Origin: Nocardia seriolae NBRC 15557
GTDB lineage: Bacteria > Actinomycetota > Actinomycetes > Mycobacteriales > Mycobacteriaceae
DNA length: 35,158 bases
NCBI RefSeq assembly: GCF_007990715.1
Contig: NZ_BJWY01000079.1
Coordinates: forward strand, 1-35,158
Direction: 5' to 3'
The notes below the pieces were generated by a model. That model was given only the letters and a program-made list of their open reading frames with translations, had not been told where the DNA came from and did no database searches. Positions 15,361 to 23,594 of the stretch are shown here, in pieces. The position numbers were made by a program, and so were the translations under genes. Each line of letters opens with the position of its first letter. The stretch's first letter is position 1.

Positions 15361-17073
15361 GTGAAGCAAGACCACAAAGTTGTGCGCCGCACCGCCGTAG
15401 CGCTGGTGGCGGGAACTCTCGCCGCCGGCGCGCTGGCGGGTTGTTCGTCCAAGAACCAGGTGCCCTCCATCGGGTACGGCGTGGACGCGGTCATCGCCAG
15501 TTACAACGGCGGCAGCACCCTGGGGGCGAACAGCGGTGCGGCCGCGGTGTTCTCACGGGTGCTGACCGGGTTCTTCTACACCGGGCCCGACGGGCAGCCG
15601 GTGGCCGACACCGATACCGGCACCGCCAAGGAGGTGCCGGGCGAGACGCAGACCATCCAGTACCGGCTCAGCCCGGAGGGCACCTACTCCGACGGTATCC
15701 CGACCTCGTGCGACGATCTGGTGCTGACCTGGGCGGCGCGCAGCGGACGGTTCACCAAGGCCGGTCCGGGCGGGCCGGTTCCGCTGTTCGACGCGGCGAG
15801 CACCGACGGCTACCGCGATATCGAGCGGGTCGACTGCCAGCCCGGATCCAAGGACGCCACCGTGGTGTTCCGGCCGGGCAAGCACTACATGCCGTGGAAG
15901 TCGCTGTTCAACGCCGCCGAGCTGATGCCCGCGCACGTGGTCGCGACCCAGGCGAAGGTGGCGAACGTGGTGACCCCGGTGCAGACCGGGGATCAGCCCA
16001 CGCTCGAGCGCATCGCCGACTTCTGGAACAACGGCTGGAAGCTCAGCCCGGGCAAGCTGGATCTGACCGTGCTGCCGTCCTCGGGCCCGTACCGGATCGA
16101 CTCCTTCGGTGACAAGGACGGTCTGGTGCTGGTGAAGAACGAGAAGTGGTGGGGCAATCAGCCCAGGACGCCGCGGATCGTGGTGTGGGACCGGCATTCC
16201 GACCTGAAGTCGAAAGTGGACGACAAGTCGGTCGGCGTGCTCGATGTCGGGGCGGGGTCGCTGGGTGATGTGAGCCTGAGCGGGTTCCACAAGCAGAACC
16301 TGCCCGGGCGCGGGGTCGAGCAGCTGGTGCTGGGCACCGACGGGGTGTTCGGGTCGGCCAATGCGCGCCGGGCGTTCGCGCTGTGCGTGCCGCGCCAGGC
16401 GCTGTTCGACAAGTTCGGGCACCCGGAGTACGACGTCAAGCTCGGGCTGGGCGCGGGAATGCTGAATTCGCGGACGGTGCAACAGGATTCGGTGTACTAC
16501 CCGTCGATCTCCGGTCCCGGCGACAAGTACAAGGGCGGTGACGCTGTGCAGGCCGCGGCGTCCGCGGGGCTGGCGAACCAGACCGTGCGCATCGGCTATG
16601 TGAAGCCCGATGTGCGCCGCGCCGCCATGATCGCGGCCATCGCCGACGCCTGCAAGCCCGCCGGGATCACCGTGATCGACGCGGGCGCACCGGATTTCAC
16701 CGCCTCCCAGCTCACCGAGGGCAAGGTGGACGCGATTCTCGGTGGCACCGCGGGCATGCCCGGTCCGTCCGGCACGCTGGCCGCCACCGACGCCATCGCC
16801 TCGCTGCGCACCGGTGCGGGCGAGAATTTCGGCCGGTTCGGTAACGGCCGCTACGATGCCATCGCGGATCAGCTTGCGGCCGACGACAACTCGGCCGCCA
16901 CGCTGAACCTGCTGACCGAGCAGGAGAACCTGCTCTGGGGTGAGATGCCCTCGATTCCGCTGTTCGCCGGTCCCCGCACCATCGGGTTCGGCGACGGCAT
17001 GGAGAACGGCATCGCCAGCCCCACCCGGGCGGGTGCGGGCTGGAACATGGATCGCTGGGTACTGAAACGGTGA
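15361..17073 (+). CDS. Dipeptide/oligopeptide-binding-like lipoprotein (SBP family 5)
   Basis: A 570-aa lipoprotein of solute-binding protein family 5 (DppA/OppA-like). GTG 15361 is followed by a basic n-region, a hydrophobic core and lipobox ALAGC with the lipidated Cys near residue 29. Family 5 features include an N-terminal lobe with LSPEGTYSDGIPTSCDDLVLTW, the equivalent of the usual YSDG-x-P-x-x-A-D-D segment, and a C-terminal NARRAFALCVPR helix. No permease or ATPase is nearby. In M. tuberculosis the gene between secF and apt (Rv2585c) has the same nature, so this is conserved synteny; its role next to the Sec motor remains unexplained. It is probably part of the sec-apt operon (20 bp after secF, 37 bp before apt). 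Confidence 0.88.
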   Translation: MKQDHKVVRRTAVALVAGTLAAGALAGCSSKNQVPSIGYGVDAVIASYNGGSTLGANSGAAAVFSRVLTGFFYTGPDGQPVADTDTGTAKEVPGETQTIQYRLSPEGTYSDGIPTSCDDLVLTWAARSGRFTKAGPGGPVPLFDAASTDGYRDIERVDCQPGSKDATVVFRPGKHYMPWKSLFNAAELMPAHVVATQAKVANVVTPVQTGDQPTLERIADFWNNGWKLSPGKLDLTVLPSSGPYRIDSFGDKDGLVLVKNEKWWGNQPRTPRIVVWDRHSDLKSKVDDKSVGVLDVGAGSLGDVSLSGFHKQNLPGRGVEQLVLGTDGVFGSANARRAFALCVPRQALFDKFGHPEYDVKLGLGAGMLNSRTVQQDSVYYPSISGPGDKYKGGDAVQAAASAGLANQTVRIGYVKPDVRRAAMIAAIADACKPAGITVIDAGAPDFTASQLTEGKVDAILGGTAGMPGPSGTLAATDAIASLRTGAGENFGRFGNGRYDAIADQLAADDNSAATLNLLTEQENLLWGEMPSIPLFAGPRTIGFGDGMENGIASPTRAGAGWNMDRWVLKR

Positions 17074-17110
17074 ACGCCGTGGTGGCGTGGTGGATGAGGA
17101 GTGGGTGCAG

Positions 17111-17683
17111 ATGAGCAAGCACGAGATGCTGGAGACGGCCGAGGTGGCGGGAGAACGGGCGGCCAAGGCCGCCGAAGCGGTGCGGCGGCTGACCCGCTGG
17201 CACGACGATTTCCCGACCGCGGGCGTGCGTTTCGCCGATCTGACACCGGTCTTCGCGGACTCCGACGGCTTTCGCGCGGTGCTGGACTGCTTCGCCGCCT
17301 GCGCCCCCGACGCCGACCTGGTGGCGGGCGTGGACGCGCGCGGCTTCCTGCTGGGCGCGGGCGTCGCGGCGGTGCTGGGCACCGGCGTGGTGGCGGTCCG
17401 CAAGGCGGGCAAGCTGCCGCCGCCGGTCCACAGCCGCGAGTACACCCTCGAATACGGTTCCGCCGCACTGGAGATCCCGGCCGACGGCATCGACCTGAAG
17501 GGCCGCCGGGTGCTGCTGCTCGACGATGTGCTCGCCACCGGTGGCACCCTCGCCGCGGCGGCCGAGCTGTTCACCGCCGCCGGGGCCGAGGTGGCCGCGG
17601 CGGCGGTGGTGCTCGAGCTCGGGTTCCTCAACGGCCGGGCGCGCCAGGGCGCCTACCCGGTCACCTCGATCGTCCAGCTCTGA
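17111..17683 (+). CDS. apt: Adenine phosphoribosyltransferase
   Basis: A 190-aa type I phosphoribosyltransferase that salvages adenine to AMP using PRPP. ATG 17111 has GAGGAG 9 nt upstream; a GTG at 17087 in frame is possible but lacks a site. Motifs are DFPTAGVRFADLTPVF at the N-terminus, VAGVDARGFLLGAGVA, the flexible loop REYTLEYG and the PRPP-binding VLLLDDVLATGGTL. It ends the secretion-block operon and converges on the LIP lipase pseudogene with a 16-bp gap. In mycobacteria rel follows directly; here rel starts 9.1 kb further on. Confidence 0.95.
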   Translation: MSKHEMLETAEVAGERAAKAAEAVRRLTRWHDDFPTAGVRFADLTPVFADSDGFRAVLDCFAACAPDADLVAGVDARGFLLGAGVAAVLGTGVVAVRKAGKLPPPVHSREYTLEYGSAALEIPADGIDLKGRRVLLLDDVLATGGTLAAAAELFTAAGAEVAAAAVVLELGFLNGRARQGAYPVTSIVQL

Positions 17684-17699
17684 GCCGCAGCCGATTCGA

Positions 17700-19095
17700 C
17701 TATCTGCCCGCGCCGATGGCCTGACCGAACAGGGCGGCCACGGCGGTGGGGAGGATCTCCTCGAGGGTCTGCCAGAAGCGGGGTTCGGCCATGACGAAGG
17801 TCGGATCGGTGATGGTGCAGCCCTCGGGGGCGGCCACGCCGTTGAGCCGGTCCCGCAGCCAGTGGAATGCGCCCGGCAGGTGCCCAGGGATCCCGGAGAT
17901 GTGCTCGGCCAGCAGTTCCCGCTCGTAGACGACACTGGGTGCGCCCTCGGCGCAGTACTTGCCGACCAGGCGATCCACGCCCGCATTGGGCAGGATCTCG
18001 TCGTACTGGGCGTGATGGATGTACACCGGCATGGACGGGGTGCGCTGGCCGAGGGAGTTCTCGGCCAGGAACCGCTGGACAGCCGGGGCTTGCAGCGGAT
18101 CACCCCGGTAGCTCAGCGCTCCGAGGTAGTCGTAGAACGGCACCAGCGTGGTGCCCATCGGGTGGCACAGCACCTGTTTGGAGGCCAGCAGCACCTTCGC
18201 GACCGGATCCACCACGCTGTCGCGCAGCATGTCCCGCACCTCCGGGTATTCGCCCGCGATCCCGGCGAAGACGCCCAGAACCAGGCCGGAGTACAGGCCG
18301 CGGTTGTTGTGCGTCAGTTCGGCCGGATAGTCGGCGGCGGCGATACCGCCCGCCGCGACGCCGACGATATTCAGTTCCGGCGCATAGTCTTTCGCGATCT
18401 CGGCGGCGAACGAGGACGGCACCGTGCCACCCCGAATAGCCCCACAGCGCGGTCGGGGTGTCCGCGCCGGAAAGCTGTGCGGGGGAGAAGCTCTCGGCGG
18501 CCCGGATGCCGTCGAGGGTGGCCTGGGCATTGAGCTTCGAAGTGCCGTAGGAGGAATGCGGCCCCTCGTAGTCGGGCACCACCACCGTCCAGCCCTGGCC
18601 GACGCCCGCGGCGACCGGGATCATCGTCTCGGCGGCATTGACGTAGTCCAAAGGCAGTGCGCCGGACTGGATCACGTACGACGGCGCGCAGTACTGGGCC
18701 GCGCTGTCCTCGGCGATCTGATACGACAGCAGCTTGCGGCCGCCCGCGGGCGCGGGCCCGCGCGGCACCAGCACCGTGGTGACCGTCGAAATGGCCTCGC
18801 CGAAGCTGTTGGTGGTGCGATACGACAGCTGCCAGGCATCGATATTGAGCTGCACCAACCCGAAGAACGCCGGATCGATGCGCCGCGCCCGCAGGATCTC
18901 ACCCGGCTGCGCGGCCGCCACCTGCCCGGCCGGGGGTGAATAGAAGTCGTCGACCTCGGGCGGCAGGGTGATGGCGGGGGGCGGTTCCACGGCGACATCC
19001 CTGGAAGGTTCGGCGTAGGCGGTGGTGTGTGCCGCTATCAGCACTCCGGCGGCAGCTCCCGCGGTGAGCAGCCGTCCCCATCCTTGACCGGTCAT
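17700..19095 (-). pseudogene. Secretory LIP-family lipase, frameshifted at the nucleophile
   Basis: A secreted lipase of the LIP family (triacylglycerol lipases of nocardiae, mycobacteria and Candida) split by one frameshift. The first part starts at ATG 19095 with a signal peptide (RLLTAGAAAGVLIAAHTTAYA) and runs to the nucleophile elbow ALWGYSG. On the plus strand the homopolymer CCCC at 18430-18433 then shifts frame. Removing one base restores GYSGGTVPSSFAAE and joins the second frame, which continues with VGVAAGGIAAADY, the acid-residue region YIHHAQYDEILP and the His region GHLPGAFHWL, ending at 17700. Everything else reads like an intact gene of about 464 codons. A homopolymer slip at the catalytic Ser suggests a recent mutation, phase variation or a sequence error. 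Confidence 0.82.
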
Positions 19096-19289
19096 CGGTC
19101 CTCTTTCGTAGCCACGACAGTGTGGGCTAAACCGTCTCAGGCGAAGGCCATCCCAGTCTCTGTGCGCGGACTCAGGGTTGCGCGATCGGATTTGTTCGAA
19201 TGACAGGGTGGCCGGATCCACCGGCGGCTATTCGCCCAGTTGGATTCATTTGCCGTGCGAACGGATTCGGTCGCGGTCACAATGTGCCG

Positions 19290-20480
19290 GTGAGCACCGC
19301 ACCCGAAGAACCCGCCCCCGTCTCGGACTTCCTGACGGCCCACCTGTCCGAGGCCGCCCGCGAGATGACGGCCGCGGTGGTGCGCAGCGTCCCCGATTAC
19401 GAACAGCTGCCGCGCGAGCTGATCGAACAGGACCTCATCCATCGGGCCGAGGACAATCTGCGACTGTTCGTGCGCCTGCTCGCCGAGGGGCGCGAACCGC
19501 GGCCCGCCGACCTGGACGGCATGATCGATGTCGCGGTACGCCGTGCGCGCGAGGGCATTCCGCTCGACTCGGTGCTGTCGGTGTACCACCAGGGTGCCCT
19601 CGCGGCCTGGAATTTCATGGCGGCGCACGCGAACACGAGCGCCGAGCGCGACGACCTGCTGGCCACGGTGCCGCAGCTGCTGCGGTATCTGGGCATCGTG
19701 ATCCCCGGGGTCGCCGGGTCGTATCTGCACGAGCGCCAGGATCTGCACTGGGAGCAGCGCGAGGCCAAGCGCGCGCTGGCGCAGGCCCTGTTGCAGGGCA
19801 AACCCGCCGAGCTGCTGGCCGAGCGGTTCGGGATCGTGCTGGGCGGCTACCACGCGGTGGCGCTGCGCACCGCCGACGCGGTCGCGACCGCGGACGGGGC
19901 GCGCCCGGCCATGCGGGTGATCCACGGTGAGATCGACGCGCTCTCGCCGCTGGCGCTGACCGTGCTGGATCGGGCCGGGGGCTGGGTGCTGGTGCCGGTG
20001 AGCGAACCACTTGCCCGCCTCGATGCCGCGGTGGCCCGGATCGCATCCGCCGCCGGTGTCCGGGTGATAGCCGGAACGGCTACCGCGGCAACGGTTTCCG
20101 AGATTCCCGCGCGCGCCGAGGAAGCGGGGGAGATCGCCCGGCTGGCCCTCGGATTGGGGCGGCCGACCGGTGTGTATCGCATGTCGGACCTCGCCCTGCA
20201 ATACCAGTTCGCGCGCCCCGGCCCCGCCCGCACCTGGCTGCTCGGGCTGCTCGCCCCCCTGGCCGAACACCAGCACCTGATGGACGCGCTGCGCGCCTAT
20301 CTGGCCCACGACCACAATCGCGTCGCCGCCGCCGAGTCCCTGGTGGTGCACCGCAATACGCTCAACTACCGCCTCAACCGCGTCGCCGCCCTGACCGGCT
20401 ACGACCCCGGCCGCTCCGAGCACACGCCGCTGTTCGCCGCGGCTCTGACCGCGTTCGACCTGGCCGCCGCCGACCTCTAG
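19290..20480 (+). CDS. PucR/CdaR-type transcriptional regulator
   Basis: A protein of about 396 aa. The C-terminus has the PucR-type helix-turn-helix (LRAYLAHDHNRVAAAESLVVHRNTLNYRLNRVAALTG). The middle has the GGDEF-like CdaR domain (YHAVALRTADAV ... GGWVLVPVSEPLARL), and the N-terminal 150 residues form the helical sensor-like domain common in actinobacteria. The start is uncertain: GTG 19290 is used, but no good ribosome binding site is visible and the frame is open back to 19200. It is divergent from the LIP lipase with a 194-bp shared upstream region, so it may regulate that lipase. PucR proteins usually activate purine, amino-acid or aromatic catabolism. Confidence 0.85.
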   Translation: MSTAPEEPAPVSDFLTAHLSEAAREMTAAVVRSVPDYEQLPRELIEQDLIHRAEDNLRLFVRLLAEGREPRPADLDGMIDVAVRRAREGIPLDSVLSVYHQGALAAWNFMAAHANTSAERDDLLATVPQLLRYLGIVIPGVAGSYLHERQDLHWEQREAKRALAQALLQGKPAELLAERFGIVLGGYHAVALRTADAVATADGARPAMRVIHGEIDALSPLALTVLDRAGGWVLVPVSEPLARLDAAVARIASAAGVRVIAGTATAATVSEIPARAEEAGEIARLALGLGRPTGVYRMSDLALQYQFARPGPARTWLLGLLAPLAEHQHLMDALRAYLAHDHNRVAAAESLVVHRNTLNYRLNRVAALTGYDPGRSEHTPLFAAALTAFDLAAADL

Positions 20481-20491
20481 CGGGCACGGCG

Positions 20492-20779
20492 CTACCGGGC
20501 GATGACCCGGGCGGCGAAGCCGGTCACGATCAGCCAGAAGACCGCCGCCAGGCCGTAATTGAGAATGATGTCGAAGTCCACGCTGCCGGTGTGGAACAGC
20601 CCGGGGAAGAACAGTGCCAGTGGTTCGGCGAGCCCCTTGATGAAGGTGAAGAACTTGTTGGACTGATCCGCGTTGAGGATCAGCAGCAGGATGTACACGC
20701 CCTCGATGAGGGCGAACAGCGCACCGACGCCGCTGATGATGCGCGCGGCGTGGATTTCATTGTGGGCTGTGTACGGCAT
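20492..20779 (-). CDS. Small membrane protein, function unknown
   Basis: A 95-aa hydrophobic protein with two or three predicted membrane segments: ALFALIEGVYILLLIL near residues 20-35, a weaker one around LALFFPGLF, and YGLAAVFWLIVTGFAARVI near the C-terminus. The N-terminal HNEIHAARIISGVG is polar. I recognise no named family. It converges on the PucR regulator with an 11-bp gap. The ATG has no Shine-Dalgarno-like sequence; the 135-bp region on its other side is shared with the cell-wall hydrolase gene. Confidence 0.65.
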   Translation of the reverse strand: MPYTAHNEIHAARIISGVGALFALIEGVYILLLILNADQSNKFFTFIKGLAEPLALFFPGLFHTGSVDFDIILNYGLAAVFWLIVTGFAARVIAR

Positions 20780-20914
20780 AGGGGAGGGATGCCCGTTGTG
20801 TGCCGGTTGAAACGACCGGGCCCCCTCGATTCGGCGTGTGCTGGTCCGTGAATCCGCGTGTCGGCCATGGCATGATGTCCGGGTGATCAGCGCGGCGGCC
20901 GGGAGCGGCAGGGC

Positions 20915-22894
20915 GTGAAGCCCAAACTCCTCGTGGGTGGGACGGTCGGCCTGATATTGGGGCTGATGACCCTGGTTCTCGTCATCATTCTGCCCGCGTC
21001 CGAGACCTCTTGCGGCCCGGGCACACCCAGCCTGCCCACCGCCACCTCGAGCCGCACCGAACCCAACTGCCCCACCACCGGATCACCGGTCGAGACGGGT
21101 CTGGGCGACGGGGCGCTGCGGGTGCTGCGCTGCACGGTCGCGCACTTCGGGATGATGGACATGCGCGGCCTGGTCGACGACGCCGCCGCGCCGGACCTGA
21201 AGTCCGGGCGCGCCGTGGAATTCATCGTCGGCACCGATTCCGGCAAGGGCGACGCCATCGTGTCGTTCCTGCAGGAGAACGCGGCCGCCTTCCGCGTCGA
21301 CTACCTGATCTGGAAGCAGCGCAGCTGGACTCCCGGCGCGGTCGCCGGCACCGACTGGAAGCCCCTCGACGATCGCGGCGACGCGGCCCGCAACCACCTG
21401 GACCGCGTGCAGGTCACCATCAAGGACGCCGCCCCCACCTCCACCGTGCTCGCGCCCGCCAACGCCTCCATGGCGGCCGCGCCGGGCACGGTGAACGAGG
21501 CGGGCAGCATCATCGGGGCCGGGCGGCACCAATACCCGATCTCCCCAAGCCAATTCACCGTCAGCGACACCTTCGGCGCGCGCGGCGGCACCCACATGGG
21601 CATCGACATGGCGGCCCCGAACGGCACGCCCATCTACGCGGCCGCGGACGGCCTGGTGGTGGCCTCGGGCGCGGCCTCCGGATTCGGCGACTGGGTCGTC
21701 ATCGACTCCCTCGACGGCAGCGGCCGCCGGTACTCCACCGTGTACGGGCACATGTACGACAACGGCATCTTCGTGCGCACCGGCGATATCGTGCAGATGG
21801 GCCAGCACATCGCCGATGTCGGCAGCAATGGCGAATCCTCGGGCCCGCACCTGCATTTCGAACTGGTACCGGGCGGGCGGCTGATCGGCGGGCACCAGGT
21901 CGACCCGATGCCGTGGCTGGCGGGCGGCTCGATTCCCGTGCCCAGCATGCCCTACTGCGAGAACGGATTCGGCACCGCGGGCGGCAATCTCGCCTCCGGC
22001 AGGGTCCCGGCCGAGCTCGAGATCTGGTACCGCCGCGCCGGGTCGCTGTGCCCGGAGATCAGCGCCTCGCTGCTGGCCGCCCAGGCGCAGGCCGAATCCG
22101 GCTTCCGCGCCGACGCCGTCTCCCCGGACGGCGCGCAGGGCATCGCCCAGTTCATGCCCGGCACCGCCAAGGCGCTGGCCCCCGACGGACAGCCCTACAT
22201 CATCGACGCCGACGGCGACGGCGTGGCCAGCGCGCTCGAACCCGCCGACGGCATCATCGGCCAGGGCCGCTACATGTGCTCGATCGCCAAGACCATCGAG
22301 GGCTGGATGAGCGAGGGCAAGGTCTCCGGCGACCTGACCGCCCTCACCATCGCCGCCTACAACGCCGGTGAGGGCGCCGTGCTGGCCTCGGGCGGCATGC
22401 CCAACCAGATCGCCCGCCACTTCACCGAGACGCGGCCGTACGTGCAGCGCATCCTGGCCGCCGAACCCGGCTTCCGCAGCCTCGGCAGCGACGGGCGCTT
22501 CCAGGCCGACGACCGCGCGGACCTGGGCCCGCAGATCGTGGCCGCCGGACAGCAATGGCTCGGCACGCCTTACGTTTTCGGCGGCGGCGGACCCGGCGGA
22601 CCGACCGACGGCGGATTCGACCAGGCGGGCTTCACCGCCGCCGCGGTCTTCGCCGCCAGCGGCAGCACCGTCACCCTGCCGCGCACCGCCGAACAGCAGT
22701 GGGAACAGGGCGTGGAGATCCAGCTGATCAATGCCAAGCCCGGTGACCTGGTCTTCGGAGCCTTCGGCCCGCGCGGCCCCTCCGACGTCGGCGTCTACAC
22801 CGGCAGCGGCCGCATGCTGCACGCCGAATCGGGCGGCAAGGTCGCCGAGGTCCCGCTGTCCAACGGCATGAAGGCCCGCCGCATCGGCCGCTGA
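20915..22894 (+). CDS. Multidomain peptidoglycan hydrolase: M23 + lytic transglycosylase + inactive NlpC/P60
   Basis: A 659-aa membrane-anchored cell-wall enzyme. GTG 20915 has GGGAG about 9 nt upstream. Order of parts: membrane helix (residues 6-27); an actinobacterial extracellular domain about 66-150; an M23/LytM endopeptidase about 205-340 with zinc ligands in THMGID (His227, Asp231) and HLH (His312, His314); a soluble lytic transglycosylase domain about 365-510 with catalytic Glu394 in AQAESGF, then GAQGIAQFMPGTA and AYNAG; and an NlpC/P60 fold about 540-659. In the last domain the catalytic Cys of FDCSG is Gln570 (GGFDQAGF) and the catalytic His of HVG-IY is Asp624 (PSDVGVY), so it should be inactive and may only bind peptidoglycan. 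The combination resembles enzymes of conjugative systems, but no transfer genes are near. Confidence 0.9.
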   Translation: MKPKLLVGGTVGLILGLMTLVLVIILPASETSCGPGTPSLPTATSSRTEPNCPTTGSPVETGLGDGALRVLRCTVAHFGMMDMRGLVDDAAAPDLKSGRAVEFIVGTDSGKGDAIVSFLQENAAAFRVDYLIWKQRSWTPGAVAGTDWKPLDDRGDAARNHLDRVQVTIKDAAPTSTVLAPANASMAAAPGTVNEAGSIIGAGRHQYPISPSQFTVSDTFGARGGTHMGIDMAAPNGTPIYAAADGLVVASGAASGFGDWVVIDSLDGSGRRYSTVYGHMYDNGIFVRTGDIVQMGQHIADVGSNGESSGPHLHFELVPGGRLIGGHQVDPMPWLAGGSIPVPSMPYCENGFGTAGGNLASGRVPAELEIWYRRAGSLCPEISASLLAAQAQAESGFRADAVSPDGAQGIAQFMPGTAKALAPDGQPYIIDADGDGVASALEPADGIIGQGRYMCSIAKTIEGWMSEGKVSGDLTALTIAAYNAGEGAVLASGGMPNQIARHFTETRPYVQRILAAEPGFRSLGSDGRFQADDRADLGPQIVAAGQQWLGTPYVFGGGGPGGPTDGGFDQAGFTAAAVFAASGSTVTLPRTAEQQWEQGVEIQLINAKPGDLVFGAFGPRGPSDVGVYTGSGRMLHAESGGKVAEVPLSNGMKARRIGR

Positions 22895-22918
22895 GCCGCG
22901 GGCACCGAGCTGTGCTGG

Positions 22919-22961
22919 GCACCGAGTCGCGCGGTGCGGTCCGCCTCGTGCGACTCGGTGC
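22919..22961 (+). terminator. Hairpin terminator after the cell-wall hydrolase
   Basis: A perfect 12-bp stem, GCACCGAGTCGC (22919-22930) with GCGACTCGGTGC (22950-22961), and a 19-nt loop that can fold further. GGGCACCGAG also occurs as a direct copy at 22900-22909. No T-run follows. Confidence 0.65.
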
Positions 22962-23014
22962 TGGCCGTCGTGTTGCTGTGGGCTCTCCTACGGTGGTCGG
23001 CGCTCATATCTCGA

Positions 23015-23043
23015 TTGGCGGATATATTCGGGACATGTACTAT
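23015..23043 (+). promoter_or_regulatory. Promoter of the Rrf2 regulator
   Basis: TTGGCG (23015-23020) and TACTAT (23038-23043) are separated by exactly 17 bp. Transcription would start near 23050, only about 2 nt before the ATG at 23052, so the mRNA should be leaderless or nearly so. GGGA and TCCC at 23030-23033 and 23043-23046 flank the -10, and the region is much more AT-rich than its surroundings; autorepression there is plausible. Confidence 0.65.
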
Positions 23044-23051
23044 CCCTATTC

Positions 23052-23531
23052 ATGTTGATGAGCGAGGGCGTCGAGTGGGGACTGCACTGCTGCTTGACCC
23101 TGGCCTGGCTCGACGACCACGCGCCCATCGCCACCGCGCGGCTGGCCCTGATGTACGAACTGCCGCCCGAGTACCTGAAGAAGCGCCTGCAACCGCTGGT
23201 GCGCGAGGGCATTCTCGAATCCACGCCGGGGTCGCGCGGGGGATACCGCCTGGCCCGCGCACCCGAACGCGTCACTCTCATGGACGTGGTCGCCGCCGTC
23301 GAGGGCCGCACGGAGGCGTTCCGCTGCACCGAGATCCGCCGCCGCGGCGCGGGCGCGACCGCGACCGCCGCCGACTTCACCAAACCCTGCGGCATCGCCA
23401 AGGCCATGGGCCGCGCCGAGCTGGCCTGGCGACGCGAACTGGCGAGCCAGACCGTCGCCGACCTGCTGGCCGAAACCCCCGCCGCCTCCAAGGCCCGCGC
23501 CCGCCGCTTCTACGAAAGCCTCACCGGCTGA
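23052..23531 (+). CDS. Rrf2-family transcriptional regulator
   Basis: A 159-aa Rrf2 protein with an N-terminal winged helix (WGLHCCLTLAWL ... YELPPEYLKKRLQPLVREGILESTPGSRGGYRLARAPERVTLMDVVAAVEG), the family's most conserved stretch. The C-terminal part has only two conserved Cys (RCTEIRR and KPCGIAKAM) rather than the closely spaced trio of Fe-S members such as IscR or NsrR. It therefore looks like the YwnA-like group, which is often redox or electrophile responsive. ATG 23052 is used because the promoter predicts an almost leaderless start; ATG 23058 is the alternative. An MFS transporter follows after 63 bp, and exporter control by the regulator is likely. Confidence 0.88.
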   Translation: MLMSEGVEWGLHCCLTLAWLDDHAPIATARLALMYELPPEYLKKRLQPLVREGILESTPGSRGGYRLARAPERVTLMDVVAAVEGRTEAFRCTEIRRRGAGATATAADFTKPCGIAKAMGRAELAWRRELASQTVADLLAETPAASKARARRFYESLTG

Positions 23532-23553
23532 AGACTTTCCGCCCGCGTTGACC

Positions 23554-23577
23554 AACCCGGCCCCGCGCCGGGTTTTT
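23554..23577 (+). terminator. Intrinsic terminator/attenuator between the Rrf2 and MFS genes
   Basis: AACCCGGC (23554-23561), loop CCCGC and GCCGGGTT (23567-23574) form a perfect 8-bp stem followed by TTT. The T-tract ends 4 nt before the MFS ribosome binding site AAGGAG (23582-23587), leaving no room for a promoter between terminator and gene. MFS transcription must therefore pass through it or be attenuated at it. Confidence 0.8.
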
Positions 23578-23594
23578 CTGGAAGGAGATTCGGG

